Shown piece by piece: positions 53,507-63,714 of a stretch of 64,000 nt of DNA; within the stretch, counting starts at the first letter, position 1; each line of letters begins with the position of its first letter. The DNA comes from Streptomyces sp. RPA4-2. Lineage in GTDB: Bacteria; Actinomycetota; Actinomycetes; Streptomycetales; Streptomycetaceae. The DNA lies in NCBI RefSeq assembly GCF_012273515.2, contig NZ_CP050975.2, positions 7,936,001-8,000,000 of the forward strand, in the 5' to 3' direction. The position numbers and the translations under genes are program-made. The notes beneath the pieces were generated by a model, which was given only the letters and a program-made list of their open reading frames with translations, ran no database searches and had not been told where the DNA came from.

Positions 53507-54907
53507 TCACATGTTGATCATGTGACCCGCCAGTCCGTGGATCGCCTCCTTGACCGCCTCGCCGAGCGTCGGATGGCCGTGCACGTTGCGGGCGACCTCA
53601 TGGACGGTCAGGTCCCACTGCTGGGCGAGCGTCAACTCCGGCAGCAGCTCGGTGACCTCGGGCCCGATCAGATGGGCACCGAGGAGTTCACCGTGCCGGG
53701 CGTCGCTGAGGATCTTCACGAAGCCCGCGGTGTCGCCCAGGCCGTGCGACTTGCCGTTGGCGGTGAACGGGAACTTCGCCACCCGCACGTCGAAGCCCCT
53801 CTCACGGGCCTGCGCCTCGGTCCAGCCGAAGCTGGCGATCTGCGGCTGACAGTAGGTCGCCCGCGGGATCATGACGTAGTCGAGTTCCATGGTCTCCGCG
53901 TCGGCGATGGTCTCGGCCGCCACGATGCCCATCGCCTCCGCCGCGTGAGCGAGCATCAGCTTCGACGTCACGTCACCGATCGCGTAGATGTGCGGGACGC
54001 TCGTGCGGCACCGCCCGTCGATGTCGATCGCCCCGCGGTCGGTGAGCCGGACACCGGTGTTCTCCAGGCCGTAGCCCTGTACGCGCGGCTGGAAGCCGAT
54101 CGCCTGCAGCACCTTGTCGGCATGGAGCGTCTGCCGCTGGCCGCCCGTGGTCACCATCACCTTGACCGAGTCGCCCGAGTCGTTGATCGCCTCGACACGG
54201 GTGGAGGTCAGCACGTTGATGCCGAGCCGCTTGTAACGGCGGGTCAGCTCCGCGGAGACCTCCTCGTCCTCCAGCGGGACGATACGGTCCAGGAACTCGA
54301 CGAGGGTGACCTCGACGCCGTAGTTGTGCAGGACATAGGCGAACTCGACGCCGATGGCGCCCGCGCCCGCGATGATGATGCTCCGAGGGAGCGTGTCGGA
54401 GAGGATCTGCTCCTCGTACGTCACCACGCGCTCGCTGAGCGAGGTGTTCGGCAGCAGCTTCGTGGTGGCGCCGGCGGCGACGATGCAGTGGTCGAAGGTG
54501 AGGGTTTCCGTGCCGCCGTCGGTGAGGGCGACCCGCAGGGTGTGGTCGTCGCTGAAGGTGCCGCGACCGGTGTACTGGGTGATCTTGTTCTTCTTCATCA
54601 GGTAGTGGACGCCCTTGACGCGCCCGTCCGCGACCTTGCGGCTGCGGGTGAAGGCCTCGCCGTAGTCGAAGGTCACCTCCCCGTTCACCTGGATGCCGAA
54701 GGTCTTGGCCTCCTGGGTGAAGATGTGGGCCAGCTCCGCGTTGCGCAACAGCGCCTTCGACGGGATGCACCCCACGTTGAGGCACACTCCGCCCCAGTAC
54801 TTCTCCTCGACGATCGCCGTGCTGAGCCCGAGCTGGGCGGCCCTGATCGCCGCGACATATCCACCCGGGCCGGCGCCCAGGACCACTACGTCAAAGTGTG
54901 CGCTCAT
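53507..54907 (-). CDS. lpdA: Dihydrolipoyl dehydrogenase
   Basis: A 466-aa flavoprotein, ATG 54907. FAD motif [10 protein letters not shown] (11-20), redox disulfide Cys42/Cys47 in [16 protein letters not shown] motif [17 protein letters not shown] for the FAD second half, and the C-terminal His/Glu pair in [10 protein letters not shown]. It reoxidises dihydrolipoamide of 2-oxo acid dehydrogenase or glycine cleavage complexes with NAD. No E1 or E2 gene is nearby, so it is a stand-alone E3. Codon use is typical of a well-expressed gene. Confidence 0.95.
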   Translation of the reverse strand: MSAHFDVVVLGAGPGGYVAAIRAAQLGLSTAIVEEKYWGGVCLNVGCIPSKALLRNAELAHIFTQEAKTFGIQVNGEVTFDYGEAFTRSRKVADGRVKGVHYLMKKNKITQYTGRGTFSDDHTLRVALTDGGTETLTFDHCIVAAGATTKLLPNTSLSERVVTYEEQILSDTLPRSIIIAGAGAIGVEFAYVLHNYGVEVTLVEFLDRIVPLEDEEVSAELTRRYKRLGINVLTSTRVEAINDSGDSVKVMVTTGGQRQTLHADKVLQAIGFQPRVQGYGLENTGVRLTDRGAIDIDGRCRTSVPHIYAIGDVTSKLMLAHAAEAMGIVAAETIADAETMELDYVMIPRATYCQPQIASFGWTEAQARERGFDVRVAKFPFTANGKSHGLGDTAGFVKILSDARHGELLGAHLIGPEVTELLPELTLAQQWDLTVHEVARNVHGHPTLGEAVKEAIHGLAGHMINM

Positions 54908-55033
54908 GGCGGTCAGCCTAGTACTCCGGTCCCGAACGGCGATCTTGTCGGTCGGGTGGCGTCGGAAAGCGTGCCGGGTCCGGGGACTCCCGCCCGGTAC
55001 GGGTGTGGGTGTCGGCGCACCGCTCCGGCACCG

Positions 55034-55087
55034 GGCGGACCCGGCGGACCCGGCGGGCCGGGCGGGACCGGGCGGGACCGGGCGGGT
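55034..55087. repeat. GC-rich 9-10-bp tandem repeat
   Basis: Repeats of GGCGGACCC, changing to GGCGGGACCG, run up to the stop codon of the next minus-strand gene. Confidence 0.8.
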
Positions 55088-55782
55088 CAGGATTCCGCCG
55101 GCGGGGTCTCCCGGGCGTCACCGAAGTCCCAGAGGCAGACGACGGTGCGGTCACCCCCGGGAGACCGCACCGGCACGTTCACCTCGGAGAGGAACGAGGT
55201 GAGATGAGGCTGGCGCCCCGCCCAGCGGCCGGCGAACCAGTCCCCCACCTCGGGGCGCACGAGCAGGTCCGCCAGGGACGAACTGCACAGCGCCGGCAGG
55301 TCACCCGGACGGGTGGTCAGACGGGCACAGCGCACCTGCTGGGCGGCGGCGGGCAGCCGCAGCCCACGCTCGGCGGCCGTCTCGCCGGGTGTGAACACAC
55401 CGGTCCAGACTCCGTCGCGCAACACCATCAGCGCGCCGTCACCGATCCCGAAAGCCACGTGCTCCCGCTGCAGGCTGTCGCCCAGACGCGAAAGCAACCC
55501 GGTCAGCGCCACCCCGATCGCGGCGTCGTCCGGCTCGCCGCCCGGCCCCTCCCCGCGCGTCACCAGCCTCATGGAGTGCGCCACCCCCTGGAGCGCCGTC
55601 CGCAGCAGCCCGGTCAGGTCGTCGTCCGAGCCGGCCGGCCGGTAGAGCTGATGACCGAGAGTGTCCCCGTAACGGGCCACCTGTGCGGCGAGGTTGCGGC
55701 AGGCGCGGCCGGTCGCGGACTGCGACCAGCGCCCGTGCGGCACCCCCGCCGCCACCGTGCTGAGCAGCGTCGGCGTCCGCAT
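55087..55782 (-). CDS. PP2C-like protein, probably N-terminally truncated
   Basis: A 231-aa frame from ATG 55782. The middle and end match PP2C phosphatases: [14 protein letters not shown] (about residue 120) and the closing [10 protein letters not shown]. The segment that normally reads C-S-D-G is CSSSLADLL, so the metal-binding Asp is replaced, and the N-terminal strands with the first Asp-Gly metal site are absent. GAGGAG directly abuts the ATG with no spacing, so this ATG is likely an internal Met of a once longer gene. Just upstream the sequence changes to an oppositely oriented fragment. Either a pseudo-phosphatase or a decayed gene. Confidence 0.5.
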   Translation of the reverse strand: MRTPTLLSTVAAGVPHGRWSQSATGRACRNLAAQVARYGDTLGHQLYRPAGSDDDLTGLLRTALQGVAHSMRLVTRGEGPGGEPDDAAIGVALTGLLSRLGDSLQREHVAFGIGDGALMVLRDGVWTGVFTPGETAAERGLRLPAAAQQVRCARLTTRPGDLPALCSSSLADLLVRPEVGDWFAGRWAGRQPHLTSFLSEVNVPVRSPGGDRTVVCLWDFGDARETPPAES

Positions 55783-55796
55783 CTCCTCGACGAACC

Positions 55797-56027
55797 GCAG
55801 CGGTCGCCCTGGTCGCCTGCGGCCGCGAGCCCGCGGGTGTGACCGTCCCGGTCCTGTGGACCCTGCACCACGCGATCGTCGGGCGCGGCCTCTCCCTGCA
55901 TGCCGCTCTGACCCCCGGACGTGTCCGCGCGCCGGCGGACAAGGCCGCCGAGTACGAACGCCTGGAACCCCTGTTCGCCCCCGCCGAACGACTGGTGACC
56001 CTGCTGTCCCACGTACCCAGCTTCTGA
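55797..56027 (+). pseudogene. 3' remnant of an unidentified gene
   Basis: The frame reads VALVACGREPAG, VLWTLHHAIVGRGLSLHAAL, EYERLEPLFAPAERLVTLL and ends VPSF-stop. It has good codon bias and amphipathic helices but no start or ribosome binding site, and it begins where the opposite PP2C-like gene begins. It looks like the tail of a gene cut by a rearrangement. Family not recognised. Confidence 0.35.
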
Positions 56028-56476
56028 ACGCGCCCCTGGCCCGCGATCTGGATCGACCCCGCCGCGGGGGCCGCCCCGGCCCGCCGCCGGGTGGCGGCTC
56101 GGCCCCCGCTTTCGGGTGACCCCACAGCCTGTCGTCGCCGTCGCGCCGCGCGGCGTGTCCGACCATCGCAGTCGACCGGGGCAGGGACACCGGACAGGTC
56201 CGGGCACCGGGACGGACCTGACGACCGTGCCCCGGACACCTCGAACACCTCGGACACCCCGGACACCCCGGAACGCTCCGGATGTCCTCTGCCGCGCGCC
56301 GCGTCCGGACCCGTCCGGACAGGCGCCCGTCACTGGAACGGACGGCCATCGCATCCCATCGCGGCCGAAGGGATGGTACGAAGAGAGCTGATGGTCGAAT
56401 TGAAGGCTTTCATCCCCTGAAGGGCTTTCGTTCCCCCAGGGGATCTCATCCCTCACCTCCCCGAGGAGGCGGTCCC
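56028..56476. other. Hydrogenase operon upstream region
   Basis: About 450 bases without an intact gene. A 9-bp tandem repeat (CGGACACCC type, about 56232-56276) lies in it. At 56405-56458 three imperfect 18-bp units follow each other (GGCTTTCATCCCCTGAAG, GGCTTTCGTTCCCCCAGG, GGATCTCATCCCTCACCT), and ATCCCCTG (56412-56419) is repeated inverted at 56437-56444. These are the best candidates for control of the hydrogenase genes. Confidence 0.45.
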
Positions 56477-57565
<1,089 letters not shown>

Positions 57566-57650
57566 TCCCCCGCCCCAGCTGAGGCGCAGCCCCACCACCC
57601 CGGCCACCCCCTCCCGGACCACCCGCGCGAAGAAGGGCACGACACAGACG

Positions 57651-59435
57651 ATGGCACCGAAGACGAAACCGGCCGGCGACGGTAGCGGCCTGATGGAGAT
57701 GGCCTGGGACCCGATCACTCGGATCGTGGGCAGCCTGGGCATCCACACGAAGATCGACTTCAAGCAGAAGCGGGTCGCGGAGTGCTACAGCACCTCGTCC
57801 GTCTTCCGCGGGTACAGCGTCTTCATGCGGGGCAAGGACCCCCGCGACGCCCACTTCATCACCAGCCGCATCTGTGGGATCTGCGGCGACAACCACGCCA
57901 CCTGTTCGGTGTACGCGCAGAACATGGCGTACGGCGTGAAGCCGCCGCACCTCGGTGAGTGGATCATCAACCTCGGCGAGTCCGCCGAGTACATGTTCGA
58001 CCACAACATCTTCCAGGAGAACCTGGTCGGGGTCGACTACTGCGAGAAGATGGTCAAGGAGACCAACCCCGGTGTCCTCGAACTCGCCGAGCGCACCGAG
58101 GCACCGCACGCCGGGGAGCACGGCTACCGCACCATCGCCGACATCATGCGTTCCCTGAACCCCCTCGAGGGCGAGTTCTACCGCGAGGCCCTCCAGGTGA
58201 GCCGGTACACCCGCGAGATGTTCTGCCTCATGGAGGGGCGCCATGTGCACCCCTCCACGCTCTACCCGGGCGGCGTCGGCACCATCGCCTCCGTGCAGCT
58301 GTTCACGGACTACCTCAGCCGGCTGATGCGCTACGTGGAGTTCATGAAGCGCGTCGTCCCCCTGCACGACGACCTCTTCGACTTCTTCTACGAGGCCCTG
58401 CCCGGGTACGAGGAAGTGGGACGCCGGCGGGTGCTGCTCGGCTGCTGGGGCGCGCTCAACGACCCCGAGTACTGCGACTTCACCTACGCCAACATGACGG
58501 ACTGGGGCCGGCGGATGTTCGTCACGCCCGGCATCGTCGTCGACGGCAAACTCGTCACCAACGACCTCACCGAGATCAACCTCGGCATCCGCATCCTGCT
58601 GGGCAGTTCCTACTACGAGGACTGGCAGGGCCAGGAGCAGTTCGTCACCCACGACCCGCTCGGCAACCCGGTCGACCCGCGCCACCCGTGGAACCAGCAC
58701 ACCATCCCGGCCCCGCAGAAGCGCAACTTCGACGACAAGTACAGCTGGGTCATGTCGCCCCGCTGGTTCGACGGCAAGGACCACCTCGCCCTGGACACCG
58801 GCGGCGGCCCCATCGCCCGACTGTGGTCCACCGCCCTGTCCGGCCTCGTCGACACCGGCTACGTCAAGGCCACCGGGCACAGCGTCGTCATCAACCTGCC
58901 CCGCACGATGACGAAGCCCGAGACCACCTTCGAGTGGAAGATCCCGCGCTGGAGCAACGCGCTGGAGCGCAACCGCGCCCGCACCTACTTCCAGGCCTAC
59001 ACCGCCGCCGTGGCGCTGCACTTCGCGGAGAAGGCCCTGGAGGAGGTCCGCGCCGGACGCACCCAGACCTGGGAGAAGTTCGAGGTACCGGACGAGAGCA
59101 TCGGGGTCGGTTTCACCGAGGCGGTCCGCGGCGTCCTCTCCCACCACATGGTGATCCGGGACGGCAAGATCGCCAACTACCACCCGTACCCGCCCACCCC
59201 GTGGAACGCCAGCACCCGGGACACCTTCGGAACCCCCGGCCCGTACGAGGACGCCGTGCAGAACACCCCGATCTTCGAGGAGAACTCCCCGGAGAACTTC
59301 AAGGGCATCGACATCATGCGCGCCGTCCGCAGCTTCGACCCCTGTCTGCCCTGCGGTGTCCACATGTACGTGGGCGGCGGCAAGACCGTACAGAAGATGC
59401 ACATGCCCACCGGCCTGAGCGGACTGGGCGGATGA
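57651..59435 (+). CDS. hhyL: [NiFe]-hydrogenase large subunit, group 1h
   Basis: A 594-aa catalytic subunit, ATG 57651. Nickel-iron ligands are Cys75 and Cys78 in RICGICGDNHATC (L1) and Cys565 and Cys568 in DPCLPCGVHMY (L2). The residue after the L2 motif is His571, and a 23-residue C-terminal extension follows, which the protease encoded at 62806 should remove after metal insertion. Sequence blocks such as FVTPGIVVDGKLVTNDLTEI and TTFEWKIPRWSNALERNRAR are typical of the actinobacterial group. The stop overlaps the next start (ATGA). Confidence 0.96.
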   Translation: MAPKTKPAGDGSGLMEMAWDPITRIVGSLGIHTKIDFKQKRVAECYSTSSVFRGYSVFMRGKDPRDAHFITSRICGICGDNHATCSVYAQNMAYGVKPPHLGEWIINLGESAEYMFDHNIFQENLVGVDYCEKMVKETNPGVLELAERTEAPHAGEHGYRTIADIMRSLNPLEGEFYREALQVSRYTREMFCLMEGRHVHPSTLYPGGVGTIASVQLFTDYLSRLMRYVEFMKRVVPLHDDLFDFFYEALPGYEEVGRRRVLLGCWGALNDPEYCDFTYANMTDWGRRMFVTPGIVVDGKLVTNDLTEINLGIRILLGSSYYEDWQGQEQFVTHDPLGNPVDPRHPWNQHTIPAPQKRNFDDKYSWVMSPRWFDGKDHLALDTGGGPIARLWSTALSGLVDTGYVKATGHSVVINLPRTMTKPETTFEWKIPRWSNALERNRARTYFQAYTAAVALHFAEKALEEVRAGRTQTWEKFEVPDESIGVGFTEAVRGVLSHHMVIRDGKIANYHPYPPTPWNASTRDTFGTPGPYEDAVQNTPIFEENSPENFKGIDIMRAVRSFDPCLPCGVHMYVGGGKTVQKMHMPTGLSGLGG

Positions 59436-60037
59436 GCGCGGCGCGGGCGGCCGAGGCGCCGCACCCGGTGAACGCCACGCAGACCGGACTGCGGATCGAG
59501 GACGTGCTCGACCGGCTCGCCGCCACCGGTGACCCGGCCGTCCGCGCGGCGGCCGAGGAACTGGTGCAGGCCCTGATGGACTTCTACGGCGCCGGACTGG
59601 AGCGGGCGCTCCAACTGCTCTCCGCGCCCGGGAACCGGCACGCCGCCGGCGACCCGGTGGCGCCGCTGCTCGGCGACGAACTGGTCGCGAGCCTCCTCGT
59701 CCTGCACGACCTGCACCCCGAGGACCGGACGACCCGCATCGCCCGCGCCCTCGACAGCGTGCGGGAACACGAGCTGGACGTCGTGGACTTCGACGAGACG
59801 ACCGGAACCCTCAGGCTCCGGTCCGCCGAGGCGGCGGGCACGGGCTGCGGGTGCGCCGCGAACGGAACGACGGCGCGCCAGGCCGCCGAGGACGCGCTCG
59901 CCTGCTTCGCCCCCGAGGTCACGGCCGTAGAGGTACAGTCCGCCGGCACACCGGGGGAGCCCCCGCTGCTGCAGATCGGCCTCGGCCCGGACAGCCGGGC
60001 CACCGCCGGCCGTCCGGCTCCGGCGAAGACCGCGTGA
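59432..60037 (+). CDS. NifU-like hydrogenase-associated protein
   Basis: A 201-aa protein overlapping the large-subunit stop. The first half is helical (RIEDVLDRLAATGDPAVRAA, LVQALMDFYGAGLERAL). The second half looks like a NifU C-terminal domain, with a Cys pair in GTGCGCAANGTTARQAAEDAL and a third Cys in ACFAPEVTAVEV. NifU-like domains carry or deliver Fe-S clusters. In this operon it could load clusters into the Asp-ligated small subunit. It overlaps the next gene by GTGA. Confidence 0.75.
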   Translation: MSAARAAEAPHPVNATQTGLRIEDVLDRLAATGDPAVRAAAEELVQALMDFYGAGLERALQLLSAPGNRHAAGDPVAPLLGDELVASLLVLHDLHPEDRTTRIARALDSVREHELDVVDFDETTGTLRLRSAEAAGTGCGCAANGTTARQAAEDALACFAPEVTAVEVQSAGTPGEPPLLQIGLGPDSRATAGRPAPAKTA

Positions 60038-60693
60038 GCACGCCCACCGGCGCCCGCCCGGTCACCCCTGGACCGGGCCTGCGCAGGTTCCTGACCGGGC
60101 GTGAGCCGCGCCCGGAGCGGTGCGGACTGTGCGCGGTGGCAGTGGACGAGGCACACCACCGCCACCTGGTCGACACGGAGAAGCGGGCCCTCGTCTGTGC
60201 CTGCATCCCCTGCGCCCTGCTCATGCAGCAGCCGGGCGCCGCCGCCGCGGGCCGCTTCCGCGCGGTACCGGACCGCTACCTCACCGACCCGGACCACCGT
60301 CTCGACGACGGCGCCTGGGAAGCGCTCCAGATCCCGGTCGGCGTCGCCTTCTTCTTCCGCAACGCGGCGCTCGACCGGCTGGTGGCCCTCTACCCGAGCC
60401 CGGCCGGGGCCACCGAGAGCGAACTCGACCCCGCCGTCTGGAAGACGGTCCTGGGCGGCAGCCGCCTCGCCGAACTGCTCGAACCCGACGTGGAGGCACT
60501 CCTGCTGCGCCGCGTCGACGGCCGCGTCGAGTGCGCCCTCGTACCCATCGACATCTGCTACGAACTGGTCGGCCGGATGCGCCTGTTGTGGCAGGGCTTC
60601 GACGGTGGCGCGGAGGCCCGCGCCGCCCTGGACGCGTTCTTCGAGCGGGTCGGGGAACGCACCCGGAACGTCGGGGAGGAGAGCCGGCCGTGA
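60034..60693 (+). CDS. DUF5947-type hydrogenase-operon protein
   Basis: A 219-aa protein from GTG 60034. The N-terminal third has C-x-x-C (ERCGLCAVAV), a His-rich turn (DEAHHRHLVD) and a second Cys cluster (LVCACIPCALLM), a probable metal site (zinc or Fe-S). The rest is mixed alpha/beta with FFFRNAALDRLVALYPSPAGATES and a C-terminal helix. The pattern is the one I know as DUF5947 from actinobacterial hydrogenase operons. Biochemical role unknown. Confidence 0.7.
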   Translation: MSTPTGARPVTPGPGLRRFLTGREPRPERCGLCAVAVDEAHHRHLVDTEKRALVCACIPCALLMQQPGAAAAGRFRAVPDRYLTDPDHRLDDGAWEALQIPVGVAFFFRNAALDRLVALYPSPAGATESELDPAVWKTVLGGSRLAELLEPDVEALLLRRVDGRVECALVPIDICYELVGRMRLLWQGFDGGAEARAALDAFFERVGERTRNVGEESRP

Positions 60694-61382
60694 CGGAGTT
60701 CTCCTTCACCTGCACCGGCGTGCGCGCCGACCGGTTCGCCGCCGGACCGACCCTCGTCTTCCGCCTCCGCGTCACCGCCTCCGGCGACGAGCCGGTGCAC
60801 GCCGTCGCGCTGCGCTGCCAGATCCGCATCGAACCCGCCCGGCGCGGCTACGAGCCCGCCGAGGCGGCCGCGCTCGCCGACCTCTTCGGCGAGCGTTCCC
60901 GCTGGGGCAGCACCCTCCAGCCGGTGCAGTTCGCACAGGTGTCCGTCATGGTCCCCGCCTTCACCGGCGAGACCGAGACGGACCTCGTCGTGCCCTGCAC
61001 CTACGACATGGACATCGCCGCGACCCGCTACTTCGACGCCCTCACCGACGGCGAGGTGCCGCTCCTGATGCTCTTCTCCGGCACCGCGTTCACCGGAGCG
61101 GGCGGCTTCCGCGTCGAGCCCGTCCCGTGGGACCGCGAGGCCGTCTTCCGGATGCCCGTCGCCACCTGGCGGGAGATGGTCGAACAGCACTTCCCCGGCT
61201 GCGGCTGGATCCGGCTGCCGCACGACACCATGGACGCCCTGCTCGCCTTCCGCTCCCGCAGGGCGCTGCCGTCCTGGGACGCGACCGTACGGGCCCTGCT
61301 CGACGAAGGCGCCGGCGCGGCTTCCGGCACACCCCGGCCGGCGTCCACTCTCACCCGCATCACCGGAAGGACCGCTCCGTGA
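60690..61382 (+). CDS. DUF6084-type hydrogenase-operon protein
   Basis: A 230-aa protein from GTG 60690, overlapping its neighbours by GTGA on both sides. It starts with a beta sandwich (FSFTCTGVRADRFAAGPTLV, ALRCQIRIEPARRGY) and continues with strand-rich sequence and a helical end (LAFRSRRALPSWDATVRALL). Few Cys and no obvious catalytic residues, so a structural or chaperone role is likely. Matches what I recall of DUF6084. Function unknown. Confidence 0.7.
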   Translation: MTEFSFTCTGVRADRFAAGPTLVFRLRVTASGDEPVHAVALRCQIRIEPARRGYEPAEAAALADLFGERSRWGSTLQPVQFAQVSVMVPAFTGETETDLVVPCTYDMDIAATRYFDALTDGEVPLLMLFSGTAFTGAGGFRVEPVPWDREAVFRMPVATWREMVEQHFPGCGWIRLPHDTMDALLAFRSRRALPSWDATVRALLDEGAGAASGTPRPASTLTRITGRTAP

Positions 61383-62809
61383 GCGTGACCGCGTTCGCCC
61401 CGGAGACCGAGGCACGTCTCGCCCTCGCCCGGCAGGTCGCCGACGCCGTCCTCTTCGAGGGCTATGTGCTCTACCCGTACCGGGCCTCCGCCGCCAAGAA
61501 CCGGCTGCGCTGGCAGTTCGGCGTCCTCGTACCGCCCGGCTGGGGCGCCGCGACCGAGGAGCACGACTTCCAGCACACCGAATGCCTGATGGAACCCAGG
61601 GCGGACGCCACCCTCGCGGTCGAGCTGCGCTTCCTGCGCGCCCGGCGCCGGACCGTCCAGCGGGCGCGCCCCGACGGCGGCTTCGACACGGTCCCCGAAC
61701 TCCGGCTGGCGGACCGGATCCTGGTCCCCTGGGACGAGGGGACCGAGGAACACGTCGAGGCGGTCGTACGGGTCGACGAACTCCTCGGCGACGGCGTCAC
61801 GATCCCCTTCGGCCTCCCCGCCGCGGAGGACACCGAACCCGTCCTCGACGAGAACGGCCGGCCGGTGGGACGTATGGTCCGCCGCTACGAGGAGACCACG
61901 GGCGCCCTGAGACTGTCGGCCCGTGAACTCGACGGCCCCTACCGGGTGATGCGGCTGACCGCCGTGGTCGAGAACACCAGCGCCTGGACACCCGCGGACG
62001 GCGCGGCCGCCGACCGGGACGCGGCGCTGCCGCGCTCCCTGGTCGCCGCCCACCTGCTCATGGGACTGAGCGCCGGCTCGTTCCTCTCGATGACGGATCC
62101 CCCCGAGTGGGCGAAGGGCGCGGTCGCGGCCTGCCGCAACCTGCACACCTGGCCCGTACTCGCGGGTGAACCCGGCCGCGCCGACGTGGTGCTCTCCTCA
62201 CCGATCATCCTGGAGGACCACCCGGCCATCGCCCCGGAGAGCCCCGGAGCCCTGTACGACGCCACCGAGATCGACGAGATCCTCGCGCTGCGCACCGCCG
62301 CCCTCACCGACGAGGAGAAGCGCGAGGCGCGGGGGACCGACGAGCGGGCCGCCGCCGTGATCGACCTCGCGGACTCGATGCCGCCCGAGGTCCTGGAGCG
62401 CCTGCACGGGGCCGTGCGCAGTCTGCGCGAGGTGACCGGATCGGCCCCCGCCCCCGCCGCGGACGGATTCCCCGACGAGTTCGGGGTACCGCGACCGGAC
62501 ACCCCCTGGTGGGACCCGGCGAGCGACGCCGGATTCGACCCCGGGCACGACCGGGTCCTCGTCGACGGGCACTCACTGGGCGCGGGCAGCCGGGTGCTGC
62601 TGCGGCCGGGCCTGCGGCGCACCGACGCCCAGGACCTGTTCCTGGCCGGCCGCACCGCCAGGGTCGAGGCCGTCCTGCACGACGTGGACGGCGGAGTGCA
62701 TCTCGCGGTGACGGTCGAGGACGACCCCGGCGCCGACATCCGCCGCGAACAGGGCCGCTTCCTGTACTTCCAGCCGGACGAGGTCACCCCGCTGGAAGGC
62801 GACGCGTGA
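61379..62809 (+). CDS. 476-aa hydrogenase-operon protein of unknown function
   Basis: GTG 61379 with GGAAGGA at 61366-61372, overlapping the upstream stop. The start EGYVLYPYRASAAKNRLRWQFG is unusually aromatic and basic. Residues about 60-200 are beta-rich, then HLLMGLSAGSFLSMTDPPEW and SSPIILEDHP; a helical stretch leads to a C-terminal beta domain (LVDGHSLGAGSRVLLRPGLR, GRTARVEAVLHDVDG). No Cys-pair motif, TM helix or known catalytic motif. Its fixed place between the DUF6084-like gene and the protease argues for a dedicated assembly factor or partner of this hydrogenase. Family name not known to me. Confidence 0.75.
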   Translation: MSVTAFAPETEARLALARQVADAVLFEGYVLYPYRASAAKNRLRWQFGVLVPPGWGAATEEHDFQHTECLMEPRADATLAVELRFLRARRRTVQRARPDGGFDTVPELRLADRILVPWDEGTEEHVEAVVRVDELLGDGVTIPFGLPAAEDTEPVLDENGRPVGRMVRRYEETTGALRLSARELDGPYRVMRLTAVVENTSAWTPADGAAADRDAALPRSLVAAHLLMGLSAGSFLSMTDPPEWAKGAVAACRNLHTWPVLAGEPGRADVVLSSPIILEDHPAIAPESPGALYDATEIDEILALRTAALTDEEKREARGTDERAAAVIDLADSMPPEVLERLHGAVRSLREVTGSAPAPAADGFPDEFGVPRPDTPWWDPASDAGFDPGHDRVLVDGHSLGAGSRVLLRPGLRRTDAQDLFLAGRTARVEAVLHDVDGGVHLAVTVEDDPGADIRREQGRFLYFQPDEVTPLEGDA

Positions 62810-63372
62810 GCGCCGCCAAGGACCGGTCCCGTCCGCCGGGCGGCAAGGTCCTCGTCGCCGGCATCGGGAACATCTTCCTCGGCGACGACGCCTTCGGCGT
62901 CGAGACCGTGCGCGCCCTGACCGGCAGGCGGCTGCCCGCCCACGTCGAGGCCGTGGACATCGGCGTACGGGGAGTCCATCTCGCCTACCAGGTCCTGGAG
63001 GGCTACGACACCCTGATCCTGGTCGACGCCACCGCGCGCGGCGAGGCACCCGGCACCCTCTACGTCATCGAGCACGACGGCGCGGAAGCGGAAGGGGAGG
63101 CACCGCCCGGCGCGGTCCTCGACGGGCACCGGATGACCCCCGACACCGTGCTCGCGCTGCTCGGCACCCTCTGTGCCGGGACCGGCGGACAGCCGCCCCG
63201 GCGCACGCTGGTGCTCGGCTGCGAACCGGCCTCGGTGGAGGAGGGCATCGGCCTCAGCCCACCGGTCGCCGCCGCCGTACCGGAGGCCGTCCGGATGATC
63301 GAAGAGTTGCTGCGGGCCGACGACCCGGGAGAGTCCGCGCCGCGGGCCACGGTCGGCGAAGCCGCGAAGTGA
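62806..63372 (+). CDS. Hydrogenase maturation protease (HupD/HyaD/HybD family)
   Basis: A 188-aa peptidase of family M52 from GTG 62806, overlapping the previous stop. Motifs: VLVAGIGNIFLGDDAFGVE (nickel-sensing acidic residue; Asp where HybD has Glu16), AVDIGVRG (second acidic ligand) and LDGHRMTPD (His ligand). It recognises nickel in the large-subunit precursor and removes the C-terminal extension after the L2 motif. Slightly longer than E. coli HybD. Confidence 0.92.
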   Translation: MSAAKDRSRPPGGKVLVAGIGNIFLGDDAFGVETVRALTGRRLPAHVEAVDIGVRGVHLAYQVLEGYDTLILVDATARGEAPGTLYVIEHDGAEAEGEAPPGAVLDGHRMTPDTVLALLGTLCAGTGGQPPRRTLVLGCEPASVEEGIGLSPPVAAAVPEAVRMIEELLRADDPGESAPRATVGEAAK

Positions 63373-63387
63373 AGTGAGGAGAGAGCA

Positions 63388-63492
63388 ATGATCAAGACCC
63401 TCGTCGGCGGCGTCGTCGCCGCCGTTGTCGCCGCCGTCCTCGTGCAGTCCCTGCCCGACATCAGGCGCTACCTGCGGATGCGCAGCATGTGA
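63388..63492 (+). CDS. 34-aa membrane peptide (DUF6893-like)
   Basis: ATG 63388 with GAGGAG at 63376-63381, 15 bases after the protease stop. The sequence is a single membrane helix (TLVGGVVAAVVAAVLVQSL) followed by a basic end (PDIRRYLRMRSM). It resembles small actinobacterial proteins I know as DUF6893. Placed in the operon, it could anchor the soluble hydrogenase or link it to the respiratory chain. Confidence 0.72.
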   Translation: MIKTLVGGVVAAVVAAVLVQSLPDIRRYLRMRSM

Positions 63493-63540
63493 GCCGGCGC
63501 GCGCCCGGCCGGGTGGCCGAGGGGCGCGCGGACGCGTACC

Positions 63541-63562
63541 ACGCCGTTGCGGCGAACGGCGT
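63541..63562 (+). terminator. Hairpin between small peptide gene and hypA
   Basis: ACGCCGTT (63541-63548) pairs with AACGGCGT (63555-63562) around a 6-nt loop. It may attenuate transcription between the structural and maturation genes. Confidence 0.5.
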
Positions 63563-63714
63563 ACCCGGCCGGGCGGCGACGGCGCGCCGGGCCGACGCCC
63601 TCGGACGCCTCCCCTCTAATGAGGGCGGCGGACGCCCCGCCCCACGGGTCGCCGCACGGGGCGGCCGACCGGGTGGCGGCCGGCCCGGACCGGCCCGTGC
63701 CAGGACGGAGACCG

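Noticed and set aside
55839..56027. Intact 62-aa gene from GTG 55839
   Set aside because: No ribosome binding site, and the same protein-like frame continues upstream of this GTG, so it is better read as a gene remnant.
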